Shown: positions 1-7,046, numbered from the stretch's first letter. The stretch is DNA of 10,127 bases from JBFWQM01 sp050249455 (GCA_050249455.1 JBFWQM010000200.1:1-10127), one strand, 5' to 3'. Numbers and translations: made by a program. The notes: generated by a model not told the origin, from the sequence alone.

Positions 1-605
1 AGAAGATGGGCATCTCGGTCTACGACGTGCTGGAGGCGGCCGGCACCAAGTGGAACTTCCTGCGCTTCTCGCCCGGCCTGGTCGGCGGCCACTGCATCGG
101 CGTCGACCCGTTCTACCTGGCGCACGCCGCGCGCGCGATCGGCCACCACCCGGAGATCATCCTGGCCGGCCGGCGCATCAACGACGCGATGGGCGGCTGG
201 GTCGCGGAGCGGGTGGCGGGCGAGCTCGCCGCGCAGAACCGCGGCGCCGGCGCGCGCGTCCTGGTGCTCGGCCTGACGTTCAAGGAGAACGTGCCGGACC
301 TGCGCAATTCCCAGGTCATCGAGATCATCCGCGGCCTCGCCGACCGCGGCTTCGCGGTCGACGTCGCCGACCCGCTGGCCGACCCGCACGAGGCCATGGA
401 ACACTACGGCGTCGCCCTGCTGCCCGGCCTCGCCGCCGCATCGGGCTACCACGCGGTCGTCGGCGCCGTGCCGCACGCCGAGTACGCGGCGTTCGCCACG
501 TCCGACTTCGCCCGCCTGCTCGCCCCCGCCGCCGTCGTCGCCGACATCAAGGGCATGTGGCGCAACACCGCCTTGCCCACCGGCATGGTGCGCTGGACGC
601 TGTAG
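1..605 (+). CDS. Nucleotide-sugar (UDP-HexNAc type) dehydrogenase, C-terminal part
   Basis: The gene enters from the left edge in the frame of the ATG at 6, which is internal; the N-terminal Rossmann NAD-binding domain is missing from the window. The family oxidises C6 of a UDP-sugar to the uronic acid in two NAD+-dependent steps in the cytoplasm, supplying precursors for exopolysaccharide or O-antigen. Visible are the catalytic-cysteine motif SPGLVGGHCIGVDPFYL, with the Cys codon at 93-95, and the C-terminal substrate-binding domain starting at GLTFKENVPDLRNSQV (about nt 270-325). The second motif is typical of the TviB/WbpA branch acting on UDP-GlcNAc or UDP-GalNAc rather than of plain UDP-glucose dehydrogenases. 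The protein ends with ADIKGMW and a TAG at 603-605. It is convergent with the heparinase gene. The exact substrate cannot be fixed from this fragment. Confidence 0.93.
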   Translation, partial: KMGISVYDVLEAAGTKWNFLRFSPGLVGGHCIGVDPFYLAHAARAIGHHPEIILAGRRINDAMGGWVAERVAGELAAQNRGAGARVLVLGLTFKENVPDLRNSQVIEIIRGLADRGFAVDVADPLADPHEAMEHYGVALLPGLAAASGYHAVVGAVPHAEYAAFATSDFARLLAPAAVVADIKGMWRNTALPTGMVRWTL

Positions 606-628
606 GGCGTTCCGGTTCACGCCGTCTT

Positions 629-663
629 CGTGATCGCCGGACCGTTCACGTTTTTCCTTTTTT
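629..663 (+). terminator. Rho-independent terminator-like hairpin after the dehydrogenase gene
   Basis: A hairpin pairs CGTGA (629-633) with TCACG (646-650); beyond a T-T mismatch the inner CG/CG pairs close a 6-nt loop. It is followed directly by the tract TTTTTCCTTTTTT (651-663). It lies 24 nt after the TAG of the plus-strand gene, in the right orientation. The stem is short, and a competing TCACG at 617-621 could pair with 629-633 instead, so strength is uncertain. Confidence 0.55.
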
Positions 664-694
664 GTCGTTCTCGGTTCAAGCCGGAGAACGACAA
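662..694. repeat. Perfect 11-bp inverted repeat in the convergent gap
   Basis: TTGTCGTTCTC (662-672) and GAGAACGACAA (684-694) are exact reverse complements separated by 11 nt. The first arm overlaps the end of the T tract of the preceding terminator. Neither strand has a T tract after this hairpin: A-rich sequence follows on the minus strand and CTACAAAAG on the plus strand. It is therefore not a canonical terminator in either direction. It may be a transcript 3'-end stabiliser, a protein-binding site or a remnant repeat. Confidence 0.6.
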
Positions 695-717
695 CTACAA
701 AAGATGCAAACACGTGG

Positions 718-741
718 ATGGCCGGGACTGTGCCCGGCCAT
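718..741 (-). terminator. GC-rich hairpin after the heparinase gene, possible terminator
   Basis: ATGGCCGGG (718-726) and CCCGGCCAT (733-741) form a perfect 9-bp stem with loop ACTGTG. It lies 33 nt beyond the heparinase stop codon on the minus strand. Minus-strand sequence after the stem is only moderately T-rich (GTGTTTGCATCTTTTG), so this is a weak intrinsic terminator candidate for the long minus-strand gene run, or a 3'-end-protecting stem. Confidence 0.35.
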
Positions 742-774
742 GACGGCCGTGGTGGAGACGCGTGCGCCCGGCCG

Positions 775-2436
775 CTATCCGTTCAGCCGCGAGAACGCCC
801 ACTTGATCTGGGTCGACGGCGGCTGGGTGGCGCCGGAGATGACGATCTGGCTGGTGCGCTTGGCCTCGCCCTTCACCCCGAGATAGATGCCGTCCTGGAT
901 GTCGACGACGCCGCCGGCCGAGCGCATGCGCCAGCCGATGCCGCCCGGCGTACGCAGCAGGATCGAGGAGCCGTCCTGCACCTTGGACACCTTCACCGAC
1001 GGGTGCAGGTGGAAGCGCACGGCGAACTTGTGCTGGCGGTCGCCGACCAGCGTGTCCTCGCCGCGCAGGTCGCCGCCGTTGGCCGCGAGCCACAGGCGGC
1101 GGCGGTGGACCAGGCCCATGTCGCGCACGTAGCCGTCGTGGCTGGCCTCGACCCAGATGTTGCCGTCGGATTCCTGGCGCTCCGCCGTCACCACCTTGGG
1201 GCGGTGGCCGATCAGCGCGCCGCCGAGCAGGTAGGACGAGTTGCAGTCGTCGACCGCGGCGGTCGAGTGCGCGGCGGTGGTGCGCTGCGCCATCGCCCAG
1301 TCGGCGACGCCGCCGGCGTGCGCGCCGGCATTGACGATGATGCGCTCCTTGCCGCACGACAGCTCGAAGGCGAGCGTGCCGGCGTGCGCGTGCGCGTCGA
1401 GCGGCGGCCGCGGCGGCGCGCCGGCGTCCATGATCACCAGGGTGCGGTTGGCGGCGAGGCGCATGAAGCCGCTGTCCGGCGCCTCGCGCGGCGGCCGCGC
1501 CTTCACGTCGGACTTGGCGAGCACCAGCTCGATCAGCCAGCCGTCCTCTTCGTTGGTGTCGTTGAACAGCGCGAGCCCGCCGTCGCCGTGGCGGAAGTAG
1601 CGCAGCATCGGCGCCGCACGCTCCAGCGCCGACGTGAGGAACGCCGGCATCTCAACCTGCGCCTCGTTGAGCAGGAGGCGGACCTCCACCAGCGACTTCA
1701 GCGCCTGGTAGTGCACGCCCGGGCTGCGCGAGACGTGGCCGCCATCGGGGTGGAACTGGGCCGCGACCTCGCGCTCCAGCCGCGCGACGCAGCGCGCGAT
1801 GCGCCGGCGCTCCGGCGGCAGGCACAATGCGGCGTGGATCTGCGCCTTCAGGATCAGGAGGCGCTCGGCCCCCGGCGCGGCCAGCGTCGCCACCCGGCCG
1901 AGATGGCGGGTCTGGCGCAGCAGGCTGTCGATGAAGCGGGCGCGGAAACGGTCGTCGCTGCCGTTGAGCAGGAACTCGGCGCTGGTCAGCCACGACGAGA
2001 TGCGCTGGCCCAGGATGTCGGGCCGCCACGGGAACGGGCGCCAGCGGCCGTGCCGTTCGATCCATTCGTCGACCAGCCGGCGGGCCTCACCGCGCGCCGC
2101 CTCGCCGCCCACCGCCTGGACGTCCTTGAGCCAGGCGAAGCCGTGCAGCGCGGCCTGGCGCAGCCCCGCCGCCTCGCCCGCGTCCTCGCCGTCCTCCGCC
2201 GCGGCCGCCGCCTCGGGCGCGAAGCCGAACGGACCGCGCAGCAAGAGCGCGCCGCGCGCCGCGTCGCCCGGCCACGGCCCGCCGCCGGTCACCAGCATGC
2301 CGCCGAGGTGCCGCCGGCGCAGCGTCTCGCCGTAGAACAGGCCGCTGAACCACGCCTTGCCCAGCGTGTAGGCGACCTTCTGCGGCGTCACATGCTGCAG
2401 CCGCCAATAGAGGTCGTTGAGCGCCATCGCCGTCAT
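775..2436 (-). CDS. Heparinase II/III family protein (polysaccharide lyase-like)
   Basis: The 553-residue protein has the layout of alphaproteobacterial heparinase II/III-like proteins: an N-terminal alpha-helical toroid domain (about residues 1-320) and a C-terminal beta-sandwich (about 325-553). Recognisable parts are the start NDLYWRLQHVTPQKVAYTLG, a GQRISSWLTSAEFLL helix (143-157), FHPDGGHVSRSPGVHYQAL (228-246), DAHAHAGTLAFELS (347-360), RTTAAHSTAAVDD (385-397) and VRFHLHPSVKV (473-483). Characterised relatives cleave uronic-acid-containing polysaccharides by beta-elimination, but this chromosomal subgroup is largely uncharacterised, so the substrate is unknown. I see no signal peptide, so a cytoplasmic site or non-classical export is possible. 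The ATG overlaps the rpe stop in an ATGA, suggesting translational coupling; an internal ATG three codons later is an alternative start. In many alphaproteobacteria this gene sits between rpe/rsmB and purH; here it ends against a sugar-nucleotide dehydrogenase gene. Confidence 0.92.
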   Translation of the reverse strand: MTAMALNDLYWRLQHVTPQKVAYTLGKAWFSGLFYGETLRRRHLGGMLVTGGGPWPGDAARGALLLRGPFGFAPEAAAAAEDGEDAGEAAGLRQAALHGFAWLKDVQAVGGEAARGEARRLVDEWIERHGRWRPFPWRPDILGQRISSWLTSAEFLLNGSDDRFRARFIDSLLRQTRHLGRVATLAAPGAERLLILKAQIHAALCLPPERRRIARCVARLEREVAAQFHPDGGHVSRSPGVHYQALKSLVEVRLLLNEAQVEMPAFLTSALERAAPMLRYFRHGDGGLALFNDTNEEDGWLIELVLAKSDVKARPPREAPDSGFMRLAANRTLVIMDAGAPPRPPLDAHAHAGTLAFELSCGKERIIVNAGAHAGGVADWAMAQRTTAAHSTAAVDDCNSSYLLGGALIGHRPKVVTAERQESDGNIWVEASHDGYVRDMGLVHRRRLWLAANGGDLRGEDTLVGDRQHKFAVRFHLHPSVKVSKVQDGSSILLRTPGGIGWRMRSAGGVVDIQDGIYLGVKGEAKRTSQIVISGATQPPSTQIKWAFSRLNG

Positions 2437-3110
2437 CGCCTGTCCGCTCCCGCCGCGGTCAACGCGCGGATGTTCGCCGCATAGGCCTGGGGCCCGCCGG
2501 CGAACACCGCCGTGCCCGCCACCAGCACGTCGGCGCCGGCGGCGATCGCGTCCCGGGCGGTGGTCGGGTTGATGCCGCCGTCGACCTCGAGGTCGATCGG
2601 GCGGCCGAGCGCGTCGATCATGGCGCGCAGGGTGCGGATCTTGGCGAGCTGGCTCGCGATGAAGCTCTGGCCGCCGAAGCCGGGGTTGACCGTCATCACC
2701 AGCACGAGGTCGAGCTCGCCCAGCACCTCCGCCACCGCCGACACGGGCGTGGCGGGGTTGAGCGACACGCCCGCCTTCTTGCCGAGCGACCTGATGAGCT
2801 GGACGGTGCGGTGCAAGTGCGGCCCGGCCTCCGGATGGACGGTCAGGATGTCGGCGCCGGCTTCGGCGAAGCGCGGCAGGTAGGGATCGACCGGCGCGAT
2901 CATCAGGTGCACGTCGAACGGCCGGGCGCTGTGCGGGCGCAACGCCTTCACCACCTCCGGGCCGATGGTGATGTTGGGCACGAAATGGCCGTCCATCACG
3001 TCGACATGGATGTAGTCCGCGCCGGCATCGGTCACGGCCCGGACCTCTTCACCGAGCCGCGCGAAGTCGGCAGCCAGGATCGATGGGGCGATACGCGTGG
3101 CCTGCTGCAC
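2433..3110 (-). CDS. rpe: Ribulose-phosphate 3-epimerase
   Basis: It interconverts D-ribulose 5-phosphate and D-xylulose 5-phosphate in the pentose phosphate pathway (Calvin cycle in autotrophs), in the cytoplasm. The 225-residue length is normal for the (beta/alpha)8-barrel family. Signature residues are present: IAPSILAADF (7-16, Ser10), HVDVMDGHFVPNITIGP (35-51, metal ligands His35 and Asp37), DVHLMI (66-71, His68), VMTVNPGFGGQSF (138-150), and LEVDGGIN (174-181, Asp177) with a phosphate-binding GT near 199-200. The start is GTG at 3110: it gives the usual short leader before IAPSILAADF, and an AGG lies 4 nt upstream. The MFS gene ends 42 nt upstream, and the heparinase gene overlaps the stop by 4 bp, so the three genes probably share a transcript. 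Identification is secure. Confidence 0.98.
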   Translation of the reverse strand: MQQATRIAPSILAADFARLGEEVRAVTDAGADYIHVDVMDGHFVPNITIGPEVVKALRPHSARPFDVHLMIAPVDPYLPRFAEAGADILTVHPEAGPHLHRTVQLIRSLGKKAGVSLNPATPVSAVAEVLGELDLVLVMTVNPGFGGQSFIASQLAKIRTLRAMIDALGRPIDLEVDGGINPTTARDAIAAGADVLVAGTAVFAGGPQAYAANIRALTAAGADRR

Positions 3111-3152
3111 CTTACCTAGGTACCAACTTCGCCGAATCGGGGCAAGCGACCG

Positions 3153-4397
3153 TCATGCCGGCCGCCGTCGCGCCGTGCCGCGCAGCAGGAACAGGGCCGC
3201 GAACGCGGCGAGGCTGAGCCCGGCCGAGAACGCCACCGCCGCGGTGCCGAACCCGTCGAGCAGCAGCCCGAACAGGAGCGGCGCCCCGGCCTGGGCGAAC
3301 CGCGCCGGAACCCCGAGGATGCCCTGGCGCAGCCCGTAGCCGTGCGGGCCGAAGATCGCGAGCGGCAGGGTGCCGCGCGCGATGGTGAGGAGCCCGTTGC
3401 CGCCGCCGTGCAGCAGCGCGAACGCCGCCCCGGCCGGCGCGCCGAAGAACAGAAGCACCGCCGCGCCCAGCGGATGGCACAGGGTCGCCACCCAAGCCGA
3501 CACCAGCGGGTGCCAGCGGCGGAACAGCCCGATCTCGATCAGCCGCGCCGCCACCTGGGCCGGGCCAACCATCGCGCCGGCGGCAATCGCCGCCGTGGCG
3601 GTGGCGCCGCCTTCCTGGAGGAGCCGCGGCAGATGCGCCGCCATCGCCCCGGTGGAGAACCACGCGCAGGCGAACACGAAGGCGAGCACCGCCATGGCGT
3701 GGCGCGGCGCGGGGTCGTCCGCCAGCGCCGATCCGCCGGCGGCGGCCGCTGCGGCGGGCGGCCGCGGCGGCGGCTTCGGGATGACCAGCCGATTGAGCGG
3801 CAGGCCCAGCACCAGGTGCAGCGCCGCCCAGGCGAGGCAGGCGCCGCGCCAGCCGAGCTCGGCCTCGAACAGCGCCGACAGCGGCCAGCCGACCGTGGAG
3901 GCGAAGCCCGCCATCAGCGTGATGCCGGTGATCGGCCCGCGCGCGGCGGCCCCGTAGAGCCGGGTCAGCACGCTGAACCCGGCGTCGTACAGCCCCATCG
4001 ACATCGCCGCGCCGAGCACCAGCCAGGCGAGGCCGATGACGACCGGCCCCTGCGCCGTCGCCAGCATGACGAGCCCCGCCGCCGCCGCGAGGTTGGAGGC
4101 GCACAGCACGCCGCGCCCGTAGCCGCGGTCGACCGTGCGCCCGACCAGCGGCCCCGCCAGCGCCGAGATCACCATCGAGACGGAGAACGCGGCGAACACC
4201 CAGTTCGCCGACACGCCAATGTCGCGCGCCATCGGCACCGCCAGGATCGCCGGCAGGTAGTAGGTCGACGCCCACGCCAGCGTCTCCGTCGTGCCGAGCG
4301 ACAGCACGACGCGGGTGGGGCCGGTGCGCAGGGCGGCGGTCAGTCGGATGGCGGCACCATGGGACGGAAGGCGTCCGATCTTCCAAATTGAAGTCAT
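3153..4397 (-). CDS. Major facilitator superfamily (MFS) transporter
   Basis: About 414 residues in two hydrophobic halves split by an Ala/Pro-rich cytoplasmic loop (about residues 205-232), as expected for a 12-span MFS carrier in the inner membrane. Family hints are the loop 2-3 motif GPLVGRTVDRGYGR (82-95, a motif-A variant) and the glycine-rich helices around AGFASTVGWPLSALF (163-177). The substrate is not predictable; sugars, small organic acids and drugs are all open. The start is uncertain. The ATG at 4397 lies exactly on the edge of a palindromic repeat and has no visible Shine-Dalgarno sequence; a GTG about 30 codons in (VVLSLGTTE) or a non-ATG codon could be the true start. The frame stays open upstream through the repeat and into the carbamoyltransferase gene, but that extension is not credible as protein. 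It lies co-directionally between the carbamoyltransferase and rpe. Confidence 0.85.
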   Translation of the reverse strand: MTSIWKIGRLPSHGAAIRLTAALRTGPTRVVLSLGTTETLAWASTYYLPAILAVPMARDIGVSANWVFAAFSVSMVISALAGPLVGRTVDRGYGRGVLCASNLAAAAGLVMLATAQGPVVIGLAWLVLGAAMSMGLYDAGFSVLTRLYGAAARGPITGITLMAGFASTVGWPLSALFEAELGWRGACLAWAALHLVLGLPLNRLVIPKPPPRPPAAAAAAGGSALADDPAPRHAMAVLAFVFACAWFSTGAMAAHLPRLLQEGGATATAAIAAGAMVGPAQVAARLIEIGLFRRWHPLVSAWVATLCHPLGAAVLLFFGAPAGAAFALLHGGGNGLLTIARGTLPLAIFGPHGYGLRQGILGVPARFAQAGAPLLFGLLLDGFGTAAVAFSAGLSLAAFAALFLLRGTARRRPA

Positions 4398-4501
4398 ACG
4401 CGGGCTCGACCCGCGTATCCAGCAGCGTGGCATCGCCGCGCAGCAGAGTCTCCTGCGCGCTGACCGCGCGCGCTGGATACGCGGGTCGAGCCCGCGCATG
4501 A
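4394..4501. repeat. 108-bp palindromic intergenic repeat (alphaproteobacterial REP-like element)
   Basis: The outer 30-nt arms at 4394-4423 and 4472-4501 are reverse complements with one mismatch (A at 4398 against the C at 4497). Each arm is itself a hairpin: 4396-4418 has perfect 9-bp stems (ATACGCGGG/CCCGCGTAT) around CTCGA, and 4477-4499 has the same with one G-T pair. The 48-nt centre contains a third hairpin (GCGCAG ... CTGCGC). Translated, both strands give RGLDPRIQ ... WIRGSSPRMT, a pattern I recognise from many small spurious ORFs in alphaproteobacterial genomes, so this is probably one copy of a dispersed palindromic element. It fills most of the gap between the carbamoyltransferase and MFS genes. 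It may act as an mRNA processing or stabilising structure; no T tract follows it. Confidence 0.85.
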
Positions 4502-4540
4502 CCAGGAAGGGAAAACCGAAGGGACGGGCGCGGCGGGCGT

Positions 4541-6376
4541 TCAGTCCAGCTCGAAGGCGTTCTTGTAGTCCTGGGCGAGCGCCGGGTCCTGGTCCTCCTT
4601 GCGAAGGAGGCAGTTCTCCACCACCAGCACCTCGATGCCGGTGCCCATGAAGCAGCGGAAGGCGTCTTCCGGGGTGCCGACGATCGGCTCGCCGCGCACG
4701 TTGAAGCTGGTGTTGACCACCACCGGGCAGCCGGTGCGCGCCTTGAACGCGCTGATGAGGGCGTGGTAGCGCGGGTTGGTTTCCGCATGCACCGTCTGGA
4801 TGCGCGCGGAGTAGTCGACATGCGTTACGGCGGGGATGTCGGAACGCGGCACGTTCAGCTTCTCGATGCCCCACAGCGTCTGCTCGGCCTCTGTCATCGC
4901 GCGGCGGCGGCGCGGCACCACGTCGGCGCACACCAGCATGTAGGGGCTGTCGCAGTCGAGCTCGAACCAGTCGGCGAGGTCCGCGCGCAGCACCGACGGC
5001 GCGAACGGGCGGAACGACTCGCGGTACTTGATGCGCAGGTTCAGGGTCTTCTGCATGTCCGGCGAGCGCGGGTCGCCCAGGATCGACCGCGCGCCGAGCG
5101 CGCGCGGGCCGAACTCCATCCGGCCCTGGAACCAGCCGATCGCCTTGCCCTCGGCCAGCGCATTCGCCGTGGCGGCGACCAGCGCGTCGTCATCGAGCAC
5201 CGTCAGGCGCGCGCCCGCGGCCGTGAGCCGCGCCGCCGCCTCTTCCGTCGTGAAGCTGGGGCCGAGATAGGCGCCGGCCATGCCGTCGATCCGGTTGTCG
5301 ACGGTGCGCGGCACGCCGTTGTGGTGGTGGCAGGCAAGCAGCGCCGCGCCCAGCGCGCCGCCCGCATCGCCCGCCGCGGGCTGGATCCAGACGTTCTCGA
5401 AGCGGCCTTCCTTCACCACCTTGCCGTTGGCGACGCAGTTGAGCGCGACGCCGCCGGCGAGGCACAGGTTGCGCGTGCCGTTCTGCGCCGCCACCGCGCG
5501 GGTCAGCCGCAACACGACCTCCTCCGTCACCGCCTGGATCGAGGCGGCGAAATCCATGTCGCGCTGGGTGAGCAGGCTTTCGGGGTCGCGCGGCGGGCCG
5601 CCGAACAGCGCGTCGAATTTCGCGTTCGTCATGCGCAGGCCGGTGCAGTAGTCGAAATACGACAGGTCGAGCCGGAACGAGCCGTCGTCCTTGAGGTCGA
5701 TCAGGTTGTCGAGGATCGCCTGGGCATATTTGGGCTCGCCGTAGGGCGCGAGGCCCATGACCTTGTATTCGCCCGAGTTGACCTTGAAACCGGTGTAGTA
5801 GGTGAACGCCGAGTAGAGCAGACCCAGCGAATGCGGGAAGTGGATCTCGCGCCGCATCTCCATCGCGTTGCCGCGCCCGAAGCCGAGCGAGGTGGTGGCC
5901 CATTCGCCGACGCCGTCCATGGTGAGGATCGCGGCGTCCTCGAACGGCGAGGGATAGAACGCGCTGGCGGCGTGGCTCTGGTGATGCTCGGCGAAGACGA
6001 TGCGGTTGTCCCAGTCGCCGCCGCCCGCGATCGCCTTGATCTCGTTCTTCAGCAGGGACTTCTGGAACAGCTTCTCCTTGATCCACACCGGCAGCGCCAT
6101 CGCGAACGATCGGTAGCCGCGCGGCGCGAAGGCGACGTAGGTCTCCAGCAGACGCTCGAACTTGAGGAACGGCTTGTCGTAGAACGCGACGAGGTCGATG
6201 CCGTCCAGCCCGCCTCCGACATGCGTCAGGCAGTAGTCGACCGCGCGGCGCGGGAACGCGGAATCGTGCTTGATGCGGGTGAAGCGCTCCTCCTGCGCGG
6301 CGGCGACGACGGCGCCGTCCTCGACCAGCGCGGCGGCGCTGTCGTGGTAGAACGCGGAGATGCCGAGCACCCGCAT
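4541..6376 (-). CDS. O-carbamoyltransferase, NodU/TobZ/SxtI family
   Basis: The 611-residue protein has the full two-domain family architecture. The N-terminal ASKHA/Kae1-like domain (about 1-350) makes carbamoyl-adenylate from carbamoyl phosphate and ATP. It shows GISAFYHDSAAAL (5-17), EERFTRIKHD (29-38), the metal-site motif HHQSHAASAFYPSPF (131-145), MDGVGEW (153-159) and CLAGGVALNCVANGK (305-319). The C-terminal domain (about 365-611), which transfers the carbamoyl group to a hydroxyl, shows WFQGRMEFGPRALGARSI (415-432), RESFRPFAPSVL (452-463) and NTSFNVRGEPIV (555-566). No signal peptide or membrane span is visible, so it is cytosolic. The ATG lies 10 nt after the DUF5989 gene, whose TGA overlaps the GAGG ribosome-binding site (6385-6388). 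The acceptor is unknown; nodulation factors, aminoglycosides and saxitoxin are acceptors of relatives. The context here suggests a surface glycan or lipid-linked sugar. Confidence 0.95.
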   Translation of the reverse strand: MRVLGISAFYHDSAAALVEDGAVVAAAQEERFTRIKHDSAFPRRAVDYCLTHVGGGLDGIDLVAFYDKPFLKFERLLETYVAFAPRGYRSFAMALPVWIKEKLFQKSLLKNEIKAIAGGGDWDNRIVFAEHHQSHAASAFYPSPFEDAAILTMDGVGEWATTSLGFGRGNAMEMRREIHFPHSLGLLYSAFTYYTGFKVNSGEYKVMGLAPYGEPKYAQAILDNLIDLKDDGSFRLDLSYFDYCTGLRMTNAKFDALFGGPPRDPESLLTQRDMDFAASIQAVTEEVVLRLTRAVAAQNGTRNLCLAGGVALNCVANGKVVKEGRFENVWIQPAAGDAGGALGAALLACHHHNGVPRTVDNRIDGMAGAYLGPSFTTEEAAARLTAAGARLTVLDDDALVAATANALAEGKAIGWFQGRMEFGPRALGARSILGDPRSPDMQKTLNLRIKYRESFRPFAPSVLRADLADWFELDCDSPYMLVCADVVPRRRRAMTEAEQTLWGIEKLNVPRSDIPAVTHVDYSARIQTVHAETNPRYHALISAFKARTGCPVVVNTSFNVRGEPIVGTPEDAFRCFMGTGIEVLVVENCLLRKEDQDPALAQDYKNAFELD

Positions 6377-6386
6377 CGGCGCGACC

Positions 6387-6536
6387 TCAGAAGATCGTGT
6401 AGATGAACGGCGCGATCGCCGAGCCCTTGGTCAGCACCACGAGGCCGCCGACCAGCAGGGTCATCACCATGATGGGCAGCAGCCAGAACTTCTTGCGCAC
6501 CCGCATGAACATCCACAACTCGCGCACGAGGTCCAT
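6387..6536 (-). CDS. DUF5989/SxtK-like small membrane protein
   Basis: A 49-residue microprotein. A short amphipathic N-terminus (MDLVRELWMFMRVRKKFW) is followed by one hydrophobic membrane segment (about residues 18-37) and a conserved tail, TKGSAIAPFIYTIF. This matches my memory of DUF5989, which is found directly beside NodU-type carbamoyltransferases and corresponds to SxtK in saxitoxin clusters. The ATG at 6536 is supported by GGGGAAG (6541-6547) just upstream. The gene starts 14 nt after SxtJ and ends 10 nt before the carbamoyltransferase, so translation is probably coupled. Its function is unknown. The size, basic RVRKK patch and linkage suggest an adaptor holding the soluble carbamoyltransferase at the membrane (inference). 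Confidence 0.93.
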   Translation of the reverse strand: MDLVRELWMFMRVRKKFWLLPIMVMTLLVGGLVVLTKGSAIAPFIYTIF

Positions 6537-6550
6537 CGCGCTTCCCCGCT

Positions 6551-6994
6551 TCAGAACTGGTTCTTCATGGTATCGGGCGGCGGGCCCGGCGGCTGGCGGT
6601 CGATCCAGTAGGTGGCCGCCGCGCGGTCGAACTTGAGCCGCAGCAGGTCGCGGCGCAGCAGGCCGCGCATGACGAGCGCGGTCGGCGTCACCGCGACATA
6701 GAAGATGAGCCCCATGATGATCGGGTTCATCACCCGGTGCAGCAGGAGGCCGAGCCGGGTCCACAGCCAGTTCAGCGGCGCCAGCACCGATGGGCGAACG
6801 GCCGCGGCGGCCGCGAAGGCGGCGGCGAGCGCCAGCGACCACGGCCGGAACCCGCCGCCGAACAGCACCGGCCAGACGCCGACGACGGCGAAGAAGGCCG
6901 CCATGACGATGCCGAAGCCGCGGTCGGACGAGCCGCGCACCGCTTCGTGGCGGATAATCGTTTCGTGGGTGGCGGACATCGTGGGACGGCTCAT
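6551..6994 (-). CDS. SxtJ family membrane protein
   Basis: The chosen start at 6994 gives 147 residues with a polar N-terminus, two adjacent hydrophobic segments (about 28-46 and 51-67) and a third (about 90-109). The cytoplasmic-type C-terminal tail is LRRDLLRLKFDRAAATYWIDR (113-133) followed by a proline stretch and MKNQF at the end. The tail, with Lys-Phe-Asp ... Thr-Tyr-Trp and the terminal Gln-Phe, is the hallmark I recall for the SxtJ family, which occurs next to carbamoyltransferases. No enzyme motif is visible; a membrane scaffold or partner of the carbamoyltransferase is the likely role (inference). The start is uncertain. ATG at 6994 (MSRPTMSATH) and ATG at 6979 both lack a clear Shine-Dalgarno sequence, and an ATG at 7063 would overlap the end of the SGNH gene and add an unlikely leader. 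It lies 52 nt after the SGNH gene and 14 nt before the DUF5989 gene. Confidence 0.88.
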   Translation of the reverse strand: MSRPTMSATHETIIRHEAVRGSSDRGFGIVMAAFFAVVGVWPVLFGGGFRPWSLALAAAFAAAAAVRPSVLAPLNWLWTRLGLLLHRVMNPIIMGLIFYVAVTPTALVMRGLLRRDLLRLKFDRAAATYWIDRQPPGPPPDTMKNQF

Positions 6995-7046
6995 GCCGAA
7001 CAGCTTAAACCGGAACGAAATGAAGCAAATATCGTTGAACGCCGCA

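Noticed and set aside
718..2484. Long plus-strand open frame of 588 codons opposite the heparinase gene
   Set aside because: Its translation is low-complexity Arg/Ala/Val/His-rich with no domain, while the opposite strand encodes a clear heparinase II/III protein and the end of rpe. It is a GC-rich antisense shadow.
4291..4650. Small plus-strand ORF containing RGLDPRIQ and WIRGSSPRMT
   Set aside because: This is the palindromic repeat read on the other strand, a common source of spurious hypothetical proteins.
4398..4931. In-frame upstream extension of the MFS gene through the repeat into the carbamoyltransferase gene
   Set aside because: The extension would be repeat-derived sequence plus an out-of-frame reading of the carbamoyltransferase C-terminus. 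It stays open only because the repeat lacks stops and the DNA is GC-rich.
4763..6406. Long plus-strand open frame of 547 codons opposite the carbamoyltransferase
   Set aside because: Compositionally biased shadow of a gene whose motifs are all intact on the minus strand.
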